From Quadrisphaera sp. RL12-1S (lineage in GTDB: Bacteria; Actinomycetota; Actinomycetes; Actinomycetales; Quadrisphaeraceae): a stretch of 64,000 nucleotides of DNA. The notes under the pieces were generated by a model, which saw only the letters and a program-made list of their open reading frames with translations, did not search any database and was not told where the DNA came from. The translations under genes were made by a program, and so were the position numbers. Below are positions 39,972 to 48,345 of the stretch, piece after piece (the stretch's first letter is position 1; every line of letters begins with the position of its first letter). The stretch lies in assembly GCF_014270065.1 (NCBI RefSeq), contig NZ_JACNME010000004.1, positions 248,001-312,000 on the forward strand, in the 5' to 3' direction.

Positions 39972-40235
39972 ATGCCTGAGCACGGTCGTCTGGAGGCCTC
40001 GGTGCTACCCGCGGTGGGCCCGTGCGCCGTGCCGGCGTGCCCGGTGTGCGCCCTCGCCGGGGGACGGCCGCGCGCCACGACGGTGGCCGAGTGGCTGGCC
40101 GAGCGCCTGCTCCCGGTGCTGGTGCGCGCGCGTGAGCGCCGGCGCGACCGCCTGGCAGACCTGCGCCCGGGGAGTCCCGCGGTGACGCCCCGGCCGTGGC
40201 CGTACTCGGCGTGGTGGGACGAGTCCCTCGGCTGA
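39972..40235 (+). CDS. Small Cys- and Arg-rich hypothetical protein
   Basis: 87 residues from ATG 39972, preceded by AAGGAGCGGTCAC, a good ribosome site. An N-terminal cluster PCAVPACPVCA (about 17-27) has three cysteines; a helix EWLAERLLPVLVRARERRRDRLADL follows (described, about 43-67), and the end is Trp/Pro-rich. I recognise no family. Isolated between the metallophosphoesterase and the converging regulator gene. Confidence 0.55.
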   Translation: MPEHGRLEASVLPAVGPCAVPACPVCALAGGRPRATTVAEWLAERLLPVLVRARERRRDRLADLRPGSPAVTPRPWPYSAWWDESLG

Positions 40236-40325
40236 CGCCGAGCGCTCCGCCGGCCGCTCAGGCGCTCTCGTCATCGAGGTCGACGTCCCCCTCGTCCGGC
40301 CGGTCCTCGTCGTGCGGGCTGCTGG

Positions 40326-41159
40326 TCACGGGACCACTGTGCTCACCGCCCGCGGGCCGCGGTCGGCCCGGGCCACCCCGACGGCCCCCGGTGCGTTGGT
40401 CGGGACGTCGAACTGGCCCAGGACCGTGGTCCCGTCGGAGGCGTAGACGGGGATCTCCACGACGACGACGGGGCGCGCGTACCAAGCGGCGGCGTCCTCG
40501 GGCGAGGTGGGGCCCGTCCCGTGCGCCGCATCGAACTCGCTCGTGCGGAAGTAGCCCTGGACGCCGTTGGTGGCGACCGCGGCCAGCAGGTCGGGTCGAG
40601 CGCCGTCCTCCTTCTGCGTGCCGTACGTCTCCCCGCGGGCGTTGACCGCCCAGTCGGTCTGCTCGCGGTGGACGTAGGTCATGGACAGCCCCCACCGCAT
40701 GCCGGCGGGGGCGGTGAACACCAGCGGTGCCCCGTCCGGCGGGAGGTCCAGGACGCCGATCGGGCTGGGACCGCCGAGGGCTCCGTCGCAGGTGCTCGAC
40801 GACCCGTCGGGCCACTGGAGGGTGCCCGCGTCGAGGCAGGAGACGGTCACCTCGACGCTGGTCGCACCGGTGGGCGCGTCGTCGGTGGGGATGCTGGCGG
40901 AGCCGGTGCGCGTGCTCTGGAGCACCGGGCCGAGGGCGGCGTCGCGAGGAGCCCCCGGCAGCCAGGACGACTGCAGGGGTGACCACCCGCTCGCACCGGC
41001 CACCCCGGCACCGGCCGCTGCCACCACCAGCACGCCGAGCCCCGTCACCGCCGGTCGGCGCCAGCGGTGGCGGCCAGGTCGGGCGCCAGCGCGCACGCGC
41101 TCGACGAGAGCACCGCGCAGGGCGCGGGCGAACCGCGGGTCGAGGGTGGGTCCGCTCAA
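40326..41159 (-). CDS. Membrane protein paired with ECF sigma factor (probable anti-sigma or sensor)
   Basis: 277 residues from TTG 41159, whose last bases overlap the sigma stop (TTGA). Short cytoplasmic part with RHRWRRP, one transmembrane helix (about 37-56), and an extracytoplasmic domain of about 215 residues with two cysteines (about 110 and 126) and many Asp/Gly/Thr. The coupling to a sigma gene and the topology fit a membrane partner of the sigma factor. No zinc-finger anti-sigma motif is present, so the role is inferred from position. Confidence 0.65.
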   Translation of the reverse strand: MSGPTLDPRFARALRGALVERVRAGARPGRHRWRRPAVTGLGVLVVAAAGAGVAGASGWSPLQSSWLPGAPRDAALGPVLQSTRTGSASIPTDDAPTGATSVEVTVSCLDAGTLQWPDGSSSTCDGALGGPSPIGVLDLPPDGAPLVFTAPAGMRWGLSMTYVHREQTDWAVNARGETYGTQKEDGARPDLLAAVATNGVQGYFRTSEFDAAHGTGPTSPEDAAAWYARPVVVVEIPVYASDGTTVLGQFDVPTNAPGAVGVARADRGPRAVSTVVP

Positions 41160-41776
41160 CGTCGTCCTCCTGTCGTCCGGGACGGGTCGCTCTCCCGCGC
41201 GGCAGGGCCGGCGCCGGGTGGTCCCTCGTCCGGCTCGCTCATCGCTGCGCGCAGCCGCAGCCGCGCCCGGTGCATCCGGGACTTCGCGGCCTGGGGCGTC
41301 AGGCCCAGCACCGACGCCGCGTCGGCCAGCGGCTGGTCCTCCAGCACCACCAGCGCCACCAACCGCAGGTCTGCGGCGGACAGGCGCGCCAGGGCGTTCG
41401 ACCACCGCTCGTCCACGCGGGAGCTGGCGTGGTCGTCCACCACGGCCTCGGTGCGCGGCAGGCGTGCCAGGAAGGCGCGGTGGCGTCGCAGCCCGCGGGC
41501 GTGGTTGCGCGCCAGGTTGGTGGTGGTGACGAGCAGCCACGGCAGCAGCGACCCCGAGACGACGCGGGCGTCCCGGCGGCGGCGCCACAGCTCCAGGAAC
41601 GCCCCCGCCGTGAGGTCCTCCGCGTCGTGGGCGTCCGCGGTCAGCCGGTGGGCGTGGCGGTGGACCCGTGCTTGGTGGCGGTCGAAGAGCAGCGCGAAGG
41701 CCTCACCGTCTCCGGTGAGGCTGCGCTCCCACAGGGGGGTGTCGTCGAGGCCCTCCACACGCAGGAGTGTCCGCAC
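41156..41776 (-). CDS. ECF-type RNA polymerase sigma factor
   Basis: 206 residues. Region 2 spans about 24-90 (AFALLFDRHQARVHRHAHRL, split here by position) with the -10 recognition part DAEDLTAGAFLELWRRR (about 51-67). Region 4 spans about 125-180 with LRLVALVVLEDQPLADAASVL and an HTH ending QAAKSRMHRARLRLR (about 163-177). A Pro/Ala/Arg tail follows. Target promoters unknown. A hairpin CCGCACC/GGTGCGG (41771-41788) covers its start codon and might tune translation. Coupled to the membrane protein gene. Confidence 0.88.
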   Translation of the reverse strand: MRTLLRVEGLDDTPLWERSLTGDGEAFALLFDRHQARVHRHAHRLTADAHDAEDLTAGAFLELWRRRRDARVVSGSLLPWLLVTTTNLARNHARGLRRHRAFLARLPRTEAVVDDHASSRVDERWSNALARLSAADLRLVALVVLEDQPLADAASVLGLTPQAAKSRMHRARLRLRAAMSEPDEGPPGAGPAARESDPSRTTGGRR

Positions 41777-42002
41777 CCGCCGGTGCGGTTCCGCGCGTTC
41801 CGCGGATCTTGCGCGGCGGTCGGGCCGTCGAAGGGCACTGTCCGGCAGCCGTCACTCCCTGGTGCGGCACGACCGTGGTGACGATCGGCTCGACGCGCGA
41901 GATCGGCAGCCGTGGGGGAGGCTCTGCGGGAGCGCCGGCGCCCGCCGGCCGCGGCCGGGCCCGTGCCCGGCCGTTCCTGCGACCTCCAGAGAACGAGGCC
42001 CC

Positions 42003-42386
42003 GTGCGCCGCCCGCTCGACGCCGAACTGACCCGTGACCGGGACGTGGAGGTCCTCCACCTCGACGGTGACCTCGACCTCCAGGCGGCACCGGAGCTGCG
42101 GGCGTGGTCCGCGCGGCTGCTGGCCGAGCCGGAGGACGGATCGGCTCGGGCCACGGCCGTGGTCGTCGACCTCACCGCGGTGCCGTTCGTCGACTCCACC
42201 GGTGTGGGCGCCCTGCTGTCGGTGCTGCGCGACGTGCGCGGCCGCGGGGGAGACCTCGTGCTCGCCGGGCCCAACCACGAGCTGCGCCACCTGCTCGCCT
42301 CGCTGGGGCTGCCGGCCGTGCTCGAGGTCTTCGAGACGCGCGAGCAGGCCCTGGAGCAGGTCCGCCAGCAGGGCGCCTCGGAGTGA
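42003..42386 (+). CDS. STAS-domain anti-sigma factor antagonist
   Basis: 127 residues. SpoIIAA/RsbV-type STAS fold: VLHLDGDLDLQAAPELR (about 18-34) and the phosphorylatable serine in VPFVDSTGVGALL (S65). In partner-switching, the dephosphorylated form frees a sigma factor from its HATPase anti-sigma. It is translationally coupled (GTGA) to the LOV-SpoIIE phosphatase gene, the enzyme expected to dephosphorylate S65. GTG start at 42003 with weak GAACGAGG upstream. Confidence 0.88.
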   Translation: MRRPLDAELTRDRDVEVLHLDGDLDLQAAPELRAWSARLLAEPEDGSARATAVVVDLTAVPFVDSTGVGALLSVLRDVRGRGGDLVLAGPNHELRHLLASLGLPAVLEVFETREQALEQVRQQGASE

Positions 42387-44737
42387 GCGCCGACGGCCCT
42401 GTGCCGGAGGCCACCTCGACCGGTGACCCCTTCGACGAGGCCGTCCTGGCCCTCGACCTGACCGGCGGCGACCGCCTGGTCCTGCCGCGGGGCGTGGCGC
42501 AGGTGCGCCCCGACGCCCCGGCCGCGGTGTTGGTGGTGGACCTCGCCGGCCGGCGGGTGCTCTACGCCAACGAGGTGGCCGGCCAGCTGGCCCCCGGGCT
42601 GCACCTGCCCGTCCCCGTGGAGGAGTGGGCGGCCGCCGCCGACCTGCGCGACCTCGACGGCGACCAGCTGGACGAGACCGCGCACCCGCTGTCGCGCATC
42701 GCCCGCTTCGAGCCGGTCGCCGGGCAGGGCGTCTCCGCCGCCCGCCGGTCGGACCTCGGGCGCAGCCGCGAGCCGCTGTGGGTGGTGGCCCTTCCCCTCG
42801 ACGACGCCCCTGACCTGCAGGGACGCGCACTGGTGGTGTTCCTGCCCGTGCGCGACCGGGAGGAGATGCAGCAGCGAGCCGCCGAGGCGCACGGGCGTGC
42901 GTCGTCGTCGACCTCCACCGGCCGCACGTCCGCGGTCTCCGTGAGGGAGGCCGCCGTGCTGGCCACCGGCCTGTCCTTCACGGTGGCGGACGCGCGGGAG
43001 CCGGACCTGCCGCTGGTGTGGGTGAACCCCGCCTTCACGGCGGTCACCGGGTACACCTTCGAGCAGGCCGTCGGGCGCAACTGCCGCTTCCTCCAGGGGC
43101 CCGGCACGGACCGCACCGCCACGCTGCGGATGAGGGAGGCTCTGGAGACCGGGCGCTCCATCACCCAGGTGCTGCTCAACTACCGCGCCGACGGCACCGC
43201 CTTCTGGAACCAGGTGGCGATGAGCCCCGTCGTCGACGCCGACGGCCAGGTCACGCACTACGTGGGCATCCAGACCGACGTGTCCGGGCGGATCGCCGCC
43301 GACGCCGAGCGCGACCGCGCCCTGGCCGCTGAGCAGGCCGCCCGCGCCGACGCCGAGCTGGCCAACTCCCGCCTGCAGCTGCTCGCGGAGGTGACGCGGC
43401 AGCTGTCGGAGGTGACCGACGCGCAGGCCGCGGTGGACCGGCTCGCGCACCTCGTGGTGCCGGGGCTCGGGGACTTCGCGATGGTCGCCGTGGTGGGGGA
43501 CGACACCTCCGTGGCCGCCCAGCCCCCGGACGACGACGGCGGAGCGGGCGCGACCCCGGCCTCACGGCGCCGCCACGGCCTGCGCGACGTCGCCTGGTGG
43601 CACCACGACGGCACCCGCCTCGACCTCGTGCGCGTGGTGGCGCAGCGCCGGCTGGACGAGCTCAGCGGCGAGGGGCAGCGCGTGCTGCAGTCGCTGCTGG
43701 GACCGGGGGCGTTGACCGTGGCGGCGCCCGGCACCACCGAGGACGGTCGCCCGGTGCTGGATCGTCTGGCGGGGCTGCTGCGGCCCGGCCCCTCGCGCGA
43801 CGCGCTGCTGGAGCTGGCGCCCTCGTCCATGGCGACCTGGTCGCTGCGCAGCGCCGGGCGCACGCTGGGCCTGCTCACGGTGGGCACGGACGCCGAGCGC
43901 GCACCCCTGACGGCGCGCGACGTCGACCTGGGGGCCGACATCGCCGCCCGCGCCGGCCTGGCGCTGGACCGGTCCCGGCTCTTCCGCCAGCAGCGCGACC
44001 TCGCGGAGGGCCTGCAGCGCTCGCTGCTGACGCTGTCGCCGGGGGCCGTGCCCGGCCACGTGAACGTGGCCGTCCGCTACGTGGCGGCCGCCGAGGCCGC
44101 GCGCGTGGGCGGCGACTTCTACGACGTCTTCACCCAGCCGTCGGGGGCGGCCGTCGCGGTCATCGGCGACGTCATGGGCCACGACACCGACGCCGCCGCC
44201 TCGATGGCGCAGCTGCGCTCCACCGTGCGCACGCTGGGGATGCTCACCGACGACGGCCCCGCCGAGGTGCTGCGCCGCGCTGACGCGCTGATGCGCGCCT
44301 CCGGGATGGACACCACCGCCACCGCCGCCGTGGTGCGGCTGCCCGAGCCGGACGCTCCCGGCGCCGAGCAGGCGCCCGTGCTCGTGGAGTGGTCGAACGC
44401 CGGCCACCCGCCGCCGCTGGTCCTCGACGACGACGGCGGCGTGCGCCTGCTCACGGCGCCCGCCACGGACCTCCTGCTGGGCGTCGACCCGGGCACCGCG
44501 AGGCGGCAGACGCAGCACCCGCTGCGGGTGGGCGCGACGCTGCTGCTCTACACCGACGGGCTGGTGGAGCGCCGCGACATGCCGCTGCAGCAGGGCATCG
44601 CACGGCTGCAGGAGGTCGTGGCGCGGGTGGCCCCGCAGGCCGTCGACCACCACCAGCTGCTCGACCTCGTGCTCGCCGAGATGCTGCCGGAGGTCGCCAC
44701 CGACGACGTGGCCGTGGTGGCGCTCTGCCTCACCTGA
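42383..44737 (+). CDS. Blue-light LOV-GAF-SpoIIE phosphatase
   Basis: 784 residues. Order: an N-terminal PAS-like domain (about 25-170); a LOV domain (about 195-300); a short coiled coil; a GAF-like domain (about 335-530); and a SpoIIE/PP2C phosphatase (about 545-784). The LOV signature GRNCRFLQG is complete, with the photoactive Cys at 234, followed by the flavin-contact Arg, the two Asn of NYRADGTAFWN and the Gln of VGIQTD. The phosphatase has GGDFYDV, GDVMGHD, SNAGHPPPL, YTDGLVE and DDVAVV metal motifs. Expected role: light-controlled dephosphorylation of the coupled STAS protein. Confidence 0.93.
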   Translation: MSADGPVPEATSTGDPFDEAVLALDLTGGDRLVLPRGVAQVRPDAPAAVLVVDLAGRRVLYANEVAGQLAPGLHLPVPVEEWAAAADLRDLDGDQLDETAHPLSRIARFEPVAGQGVSAARRSDLGRSREPLWVVALPLDDAPDLQGRALVVFLPVRDREEMQQRAAEAHGRASSSTSTGRTSAVSVREAAVLATGLSFTVADAREPDLPLVWVNPAFTAVTGYTFEQAVGRNCRFLQGPGTDRTATLRMREALETGRSITQVLLNYRADGTAFWNQVAMSPVVDADGQVTHYVGIQTDVSGRIAADAERDRALAAEQAARADAELANSRLQLLAEVTRQLSEVTDAQAAVDRLAHLVVPGLGDFAMVAVVGDDTSVAAQPPDDDGGAGATPASRRRHGLRDVAWWHHDGTRLDLVRVVAQRRLDELSGEGQRVLQSLLGPGALTVAAPGTTEDGRPVLDRLAGLLRPGPSRDALLELAPSSMATWSLRSAGRTLGLLTVGTDAERAPLTARDVDLGADIAARAGLALDRSRLFRQQRDLAEGLQRSLLTLSPGAVPGHVNVAVRYVAAAEAARVGGDFYDVFTQPSGAAVAVIGDVMGHDTDAAASMAQLRSTVRTLGMLTDDGPAEVLRRADALMRASGMDTTATAAVVRLPEPDAPGAEQAPVLVEWSNAGHPPPLVLDDDGGVRLLTAPATDLLLGVDPGTARRQTQHPLRVGATLLLYTDGLVERRDMPLQQGIARLQEVVARVAPQAVDHHQLLDLVLAEMLPEVATDDVAVVALCLT

Positions 44738-44754
44738 GCGCACCCGCCACGCCG

Positions 44755-44779
44755 TCCGTGATCATGGGCGTTGTGCGCA
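44755..44779. repeat. Dispersed intergenic repeat element, copy 2
   Basis: A 25-base stretch identical, in inverted orientation, to 8662-8686. It lies between the convergent LOV-SpoIIE and PP2C genes and contains GTGATCATG and TTGTGCGCA. Confidence 0.85.
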
Positions 44780-44819
44780 CTGCCCGCCGGCGGTGACCGG
44801 GGGACGGTCGGGGGAGCGC

Positions 44820-45641
44820 TCAGAGGTGCTGGCCGTACCCGTCGGCGTCGGCACCGTCCGCGGCGGCCCCCACGAGGCGGGGCGGGAACGGGAGCACCTG
44901 GTCGTCCTGGACGACGGCGACCACCACGCACGTGACGTTGTCGGTGGCCCCTGCCCGCAGCGCCAGCTCCACCAGGCGCAGGGAGCACACCCACGCCGAC
45001 GGCTCCTCGTCCATGACCTGCTGCATCGTCTCCACCGACAGCACCCCGGACAGCCCGTCGGAGCACAGCAGCCACCGGTCCCCGGCGTGGGCGGCGTGGC
45101 GGCTCAGCACCGGAGTGCTGTGGGAGCCGGCGGTGCCCAGGCAGGCGGTGATGATGTTGCCCATCGGGTGGGAGTCGGCCTGCTCGGGCGTCAGCACCCC
45201 CTGGTCGACGAGCTGCTGGACGTAGGTGTCGTCGCGGGTGACCTGCTGCAGCGCCCCGCCGAGCGGGCGGCGGTAGGCGCGCGAGTCGCCGATGTGCGCG
45301 AGCACCACGTCGTCGTCGGTGGCCATGAGAGCCGTCAGCGTGGTGCCCATGCCCGCGGTCTCGGGGTGGTGGACCACGTGCTCCAGCAGCGCGTCCTGGG
45401 CGCGGGTGATGGCAGCGCCGAGGGCGGAGGCGGGGTCCTCGCCGGGGTGCAGCTCGTCGTCGCGGTCGTCGAGGGGCAGCAGCTCACCGATGACGATCGC
45501 CGAGGCCACGTCACCCGCCGCGCTGCCGCCGACGCCGTCGGCCACCAGCGCGAGCCGCCTGCCGGCGTAGCCGGAGTCCTCGTTGTGGGGCCTGACGGTC
45601 CCGCGGTCCGAGCGCGCTCCGGTGACGACGGCGAGGGGCAT
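44820..45641 (-). CDS. PP2C-type serine/threonine phosphatase
   Basis: 273 residues, soluble, single domain. All PP2C metal motifs are visible: RGTVRPHNEDSG (about 13-24), LVADGVGG (about 32-39), LAHIGDSRAY (about 114-123), CSDGLSG (about 193-199) and TDNVTCVV (about 233-240). Similar to PstP/PrpC without a membrane tail. No serine/threonine kinase gene is nearby. It converges on the LOV-SpoIIE gene across the repeat element. Could act on STAS or kinase substrates. Confidence 0.9.
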   Translation of the reverse strand: MPLAVVTGARSDRGTVRPHNEDSGYAGRRLALVADGVGGSAAGDVASAIVIGELLPLDDRDDELHPGEDPASALGAAITRAQDALLEHVVHHPETAGMGTTLTALMATDDDVVLAHIGDSRAYRRPLGGALQQVTRDDTYVQQLVDQGVLTPEQADSHPMGNIITACLGTAGSHSTPVLSRHAAHAGDRWLLCSDGLSGVLSVETMQQVMDEEPSAWVCSLRLVELALRAGATDNVTCVVVAVVQDDQVLPFPPRLVGAAADGADADGYGQHL

Positions 45642-45756
45642 GTGCGGCTCCAGGTCACTCGGCGGTGCGCTCGGGGGAAGCGAGATCGTCAGCCTCCCAC
45701 GGTTCGGCGCGCGCGGCGCGGGCCGGAGACGTCCCCGTCCGGATGGCGGCTCGGGC

Positions 45757-46596
45757 TCAGGTCCGCTTCCAGGCCCGCGCCGCGGCGACGAGGCGCTCGC
45801 GGTGCTCGGCGAGCCAGGCGCGCTCGGCGTCGACCACCTCCACGTCGCCGCGCGCGAGGAAGGTGGCGTACGGCTCGACGCCCCGCGCCCCGCGCTCGGC
45901 GATGCGGTCCCGCTCGTACCGCTGCACCTCCTCGACGAGGTCGAGCAGCCGCTCCGGCGCCACGTCCACCTCCGCGCACCACAGCGCGAACCGGTGCTCC
46001 ACCTGTCGCGGCGGCACCGGGTGCTCCGCGCGGTAGCGGGTCATCGGCCCGAGCGGCACGAACGTCGCCGCTGCCTGCGCCGCGTCCCAGCCCTGCGGTG
46101 CCGGCTCGGCGGTGTCCCAGTCGATGAGCGCCACGAGCCGCCCACCGCGCCAGACCGTGTTCCACGGGGCCAGGTCGCCGTGGCGCACCACGAGGCCGCG
46201 CTGGTGCGTCGAGCCCTGTGCGGGGCCGCTGTGCCAGACGGCGTCGGGTGGCTCCACGAAGGTCGCCAGCGCCTCGCCGAGCTCGTGCACCAGCTGCGCC
46301 ACGGCCACCAGCCCGGCGTCCGAGCGCAGCGGCTCCGGCCAGGGCCACCACGCGGTGCTGCCCTCGACGTGCTCGAGCACCTCGCGGCCCTGCTCGTCGA
46401 AGCCCAGCGGGCGCGGCACGCGCGTCACCCCGGAGGCGCGCAGGTGCCGCAGCAGCGCGTGGACCGTCGGCGTCCACGGCGACGCGGTGCGGCGCACCGT
46501 CGAGCCCTTGCGCACCACGCGGGTGGAGAAGCCCCCGTGGAGGACCTCCTCGGCGGCGTCGCCGTCGTCGTCCGCGCCGTCGAGATCGCTGGTCAC
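45757..46596 (-). CDS. APH-fold phosphotransferase
   Basis: 279 residues from GTG 46596, which overlaps the stop of the methyltransferase gene (GTGA). Kinase-like motifs: VVRKGSTVRR (about 29-38), HGDLAPWN (about 142-149) and ALIDWDTAEP (about 158-167). Substrate unknown. It is the second of three such kinases in the window. The MarR-methyltransferase-kinase order forms one transcription unit. Confidence 0.82.
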   Translation of the reverse strand: MTSDLDGADDDGDAAEEVLHGGFSTRVVRKGSTVRRTASPWTPTVHALLRHLRASGVTRVPRPLGFDEQGREVLEHVEGSTAWWPWPEPLRSDAGLVAVAQLVHELGEALATFVEPPDAVWHSGPAQGSTHQRGLVVRHGDLAPWNTVWRGGRLVALIDWDTAEPAPQGWDAAQAAATFVPLGPMTRYRAEHPVPPRQVEHRFALWCAEVDVAPERLLDLVEEVQRYERDRIAERGARGVEPYATFLARGDVEVVDAERAWLAEHRERLVAAARAWKRT

Positions 46597-47393
46597 GGCG
46601 TGGCCGGGCGACGGGCGGTGACGAGGAAGCGGTGGGTCCGCACCTCCAGCGGCCCTCGCGCCCCGAGGCGGCGGAGCGTGTCGAGGTGGTCGGTCACCGA
46701 CGTCCCCGGCAGCTGCCACGGGACGGACCGCAGGTGCAGGACCACGGCGCCGACGTCGTCGAACACCATCGCGGGGCGCTCCTCGCGCACGTCCTCGACC
46801 ACCAGCCCGGCGCGGGTCAGTGAGTCGGCGGCCACACGCGCCGTCCACGAGCCCGGCGCTCGGGGCGCAGCGGCCCCGAGCGCCTCGTTGAGGTCCGTGC
46901 AGTCCTCGCTGCCCACCTGCTGCGTGATGAGCGAGCCCCCGGGGGCGAGGACGCGGGCCACCTCACCGGCGACCAGCCGGCCGTGGCGGTCGAGCACGAG
47001 GTCCACCGAGGCGTCCGCCAGGGGCAGGTGGTCGGCGGGCGCCTCGACGACGACGACGCCCAGCGGGCCCAGCCGAGACACCGCGACGGGGATGTTGGGC
47101 GGCCAGCCCTCGGTGGCCGTCACCCTGCGACCGTCCGCGGCTGGGAGGACGGCTCGGCACAGGAGTGATGAGAGGAGCTCGCCGCCGCCGGTGTCGACGT
47201 CGAGCACCCGACCGGCGGTGGTGAGCCGGGCGACGGCCAGGTCCTCGTAGGACCAGCTCAGCGGCGCGGTGTGCACGCGGCCGGCTGCCCACGAGAAGTC
47301 CCAGCCGGACAGAGGCGCCGCGAGGGCGTCGGCGAGGAGCACGTCGACGTCGTCGTCCTCGACGGCGCCAGGCGGTCCGGGCTGGTGCGCCAT
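46593..47393 (-). CDS. SAM-dependent methyltransferase (class I)
   Basis: 266 residues from ATG 47393. Motif I is GRVLDVDTGGGELLSS (about 64-79), where the usual second glycine position is replaced by Thr. Acidic motif II follows TATEGWPPN (about 95-103). ADASVDLVLDRHGRL (about 128-142) and the post-motif VLAPGGSLITQQVG (about 151-164) are also seen. Substrate unknown; relatives are annotated only as methyltransferases. Starts 5 bases after the MarR stop. Confidence 0.75.
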   Translation of the reverse strand: MAHQPGPPGAVEDDDVDVLLADALAAPLSGWDFSWAAGRVHTAPLSWSYEDLAVARLTTAGRVLDVDTGGGELLSSLLCRAVLPAADGRRVTATEGWPPNIPVAVSRLGPLGVVVVEAPADHLPLADASVDLVLDRHGRLVAGEVARVLAPGGSLITQQVGSEDCTDLNEALGAAAPRAPGSWTARVAADSLTRAGLVVEDVREERPAMVFDDVGAVVLHLRSVPWQLPGTSVTDHLDTLRRLGARGPLEVRTHRFLVTARRPATP

Positions 47394-47397
47394 GCGG

Positions 47398-47874
47398 TCA
47401 CCCTGGGGGAGCGGCTGGCGGCGCGTCGAGGGGTTTTCCGGCCTGCAGCGCAGCGGTGCAGGCCAGGAGGTCGGCGTGGAAGCGCTGCGCGCCGCCGTCA
47501 CCCAGCGGGGCCAGCATCGCGGACTCCACGCGCGCCACGACACCGCTCGCGCGAGCGAGCAGCTCCTCGCCGGCCGCCGTCAGGCGGGTGGGCAGGGCCC
47601 GCCCGGAGGGCGCCTGCTCCGGACGGGTGAGCAGCCCGCGCTGCTCGAGCCCCTGCAGCGTGGTGTGCGCCGACTGCCGGGTGACGAAGGTGACGCGGGC
47701 CAGGTCGGACGCCGACATGCCCGGCCGGTGCTGGAGCTGCTCCAGGCAGGCGTACTGGGTGACGGAGACGTCGAGCGGGCGGAGGGCCTCGTCCATGGCG
47801 GAGCGCAGCGCTGCTGCGGCGCGCTTGAGCGCCAGCCCGGCAGAACTGTCGACATCGACCCTCACTTGCCCCAT
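47398..47874 (-). CDS. MarR-family transcriptional regulator
   Basis: 158 residues from ATG 47874. The winged helix region covers about 35-110 (SVTQYACLEQLQHRPGMS, then ASDLARVTFVTRQSAHTTLQ, each a separate helix pair) with the wing at LLTRPEQAPSGRALPTRLT (about 88-106). No sensing cysteine is apparent. It divides a 62-base divergent region with a VOC gene, and that region holds two palindromes. Autorepression and control of the VOC gene are likely. A methyltransferase and a kinase gene lie downstream. Confidence 0.88.
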   Translation of the reverse strand: MGQVRVDVDSSAGLALKRAAAALRSAMDEALRPLDVSVTQYACLEQLQHRPGMSASDLARVTFVTRQSAHTTLQGLEQRGLLTRPEQAPSGRALPTRLTAAGEELLARASGVVARVESAMLAPLGDGGAQRFHADLLACTAALQAGKPLDAPPAAPPG

Positions 47875-47919
47875 GTCAGGAGTCTGACATAGAGTCGCCC
47901 GTGTCAGTCTAATTGACAC
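47874..47919. promoter_or_regulatory. Two palindromic operators with a promoter between MarR and VOC genes
   Basis: TGTCAG-GAGT-CTGACA (47874-47889) and GTGTCA-N7-TGACAC (47901-47919). The plus-strand promoter would be CTGACA (47884-47889), 18 bases, TCTAAT (47908-47913). Both palindromes overlap it, as expected for a repressor. Confidence 0.65.
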
Positions 47920-47935
47920 AGTGAGGAGCGTTCCC

Positions 47936-48319
47936 GTGGCTGTCGTCTCCGGTCCCGACTTCATCGCCCTGCAGGTGCGCGACGTCGCCGCCTCGGCGTC
48001 CTTCTACGAGACGCGACTCGGGCTCCGTCGCGCACCCGCCAGCCCGCCCGGCGCCGTGGTGTTCGCCACCTCGCCGACCCCCTTCGCCGTGAGAGAGCCG
48101 CTGCCCGGCCTCGACCTCGGCGCCATCAGCCCGCGGCCCGGCGCCGGCGTGGCGCTGTGGCTCGCCGCGGACGACGCGCAGGCCCTCCACGACGACCTCG
48201 TCGCCGCCGGCGTGCCGGTGCTGCAGGCCCCGTTCGACAGCCCCTTCGGGCGCACCTTCGTGCTCGCCGATCCGGACGGCTACGCCATCACGGTCCACGG
48301 ACCGGCGCCCACGGCGTAG
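47936..48319 (+). CDS. VOC-family protein (glyoxalase/bleomycin-resistance fold)
   Basis: 127 residues from GTG 47936, 7 bases after GAGGAG. Vicinal-oxygen-chelate fold: FIALQVRDVAASASFYE (about 9-25), then GLRRAPASPPGAVVFA, and the second half ending FGRTFVLADPDGYAITVHG (about 105-123). The usual metal His of the first beta strand is replaced by Gln-Val here, so the metal site is uncertain. Regulated by the divergent MarR gene, so it probably answers an organic or electrophilic compound (inference). Confidence 0.82.
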   Translation: MAVVSGPDFIALQVRDVAASASFYETRLGLRRAPASPPGAVVFATSPTPFAVREPLPGLDLGAISPRPGAGVALWLAADDAQALHDDLVAAGVPVLQAPFDSPFGRTFVLADPDGYAITVHGPAPTA

Positions 48320-48345
48320 GTCGTGCCGCAGCCCTCGGCGGATGC

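Noticed and set aside
40258-40329. A 23-codon frame on the minus strand whose GTG overlaps the stop of the sigma-linked membrane protein
   Set aside because: The GTGA geometry is attractive, but the product is only a short acidic peptide with no recognisable features; too short to support as a gene.
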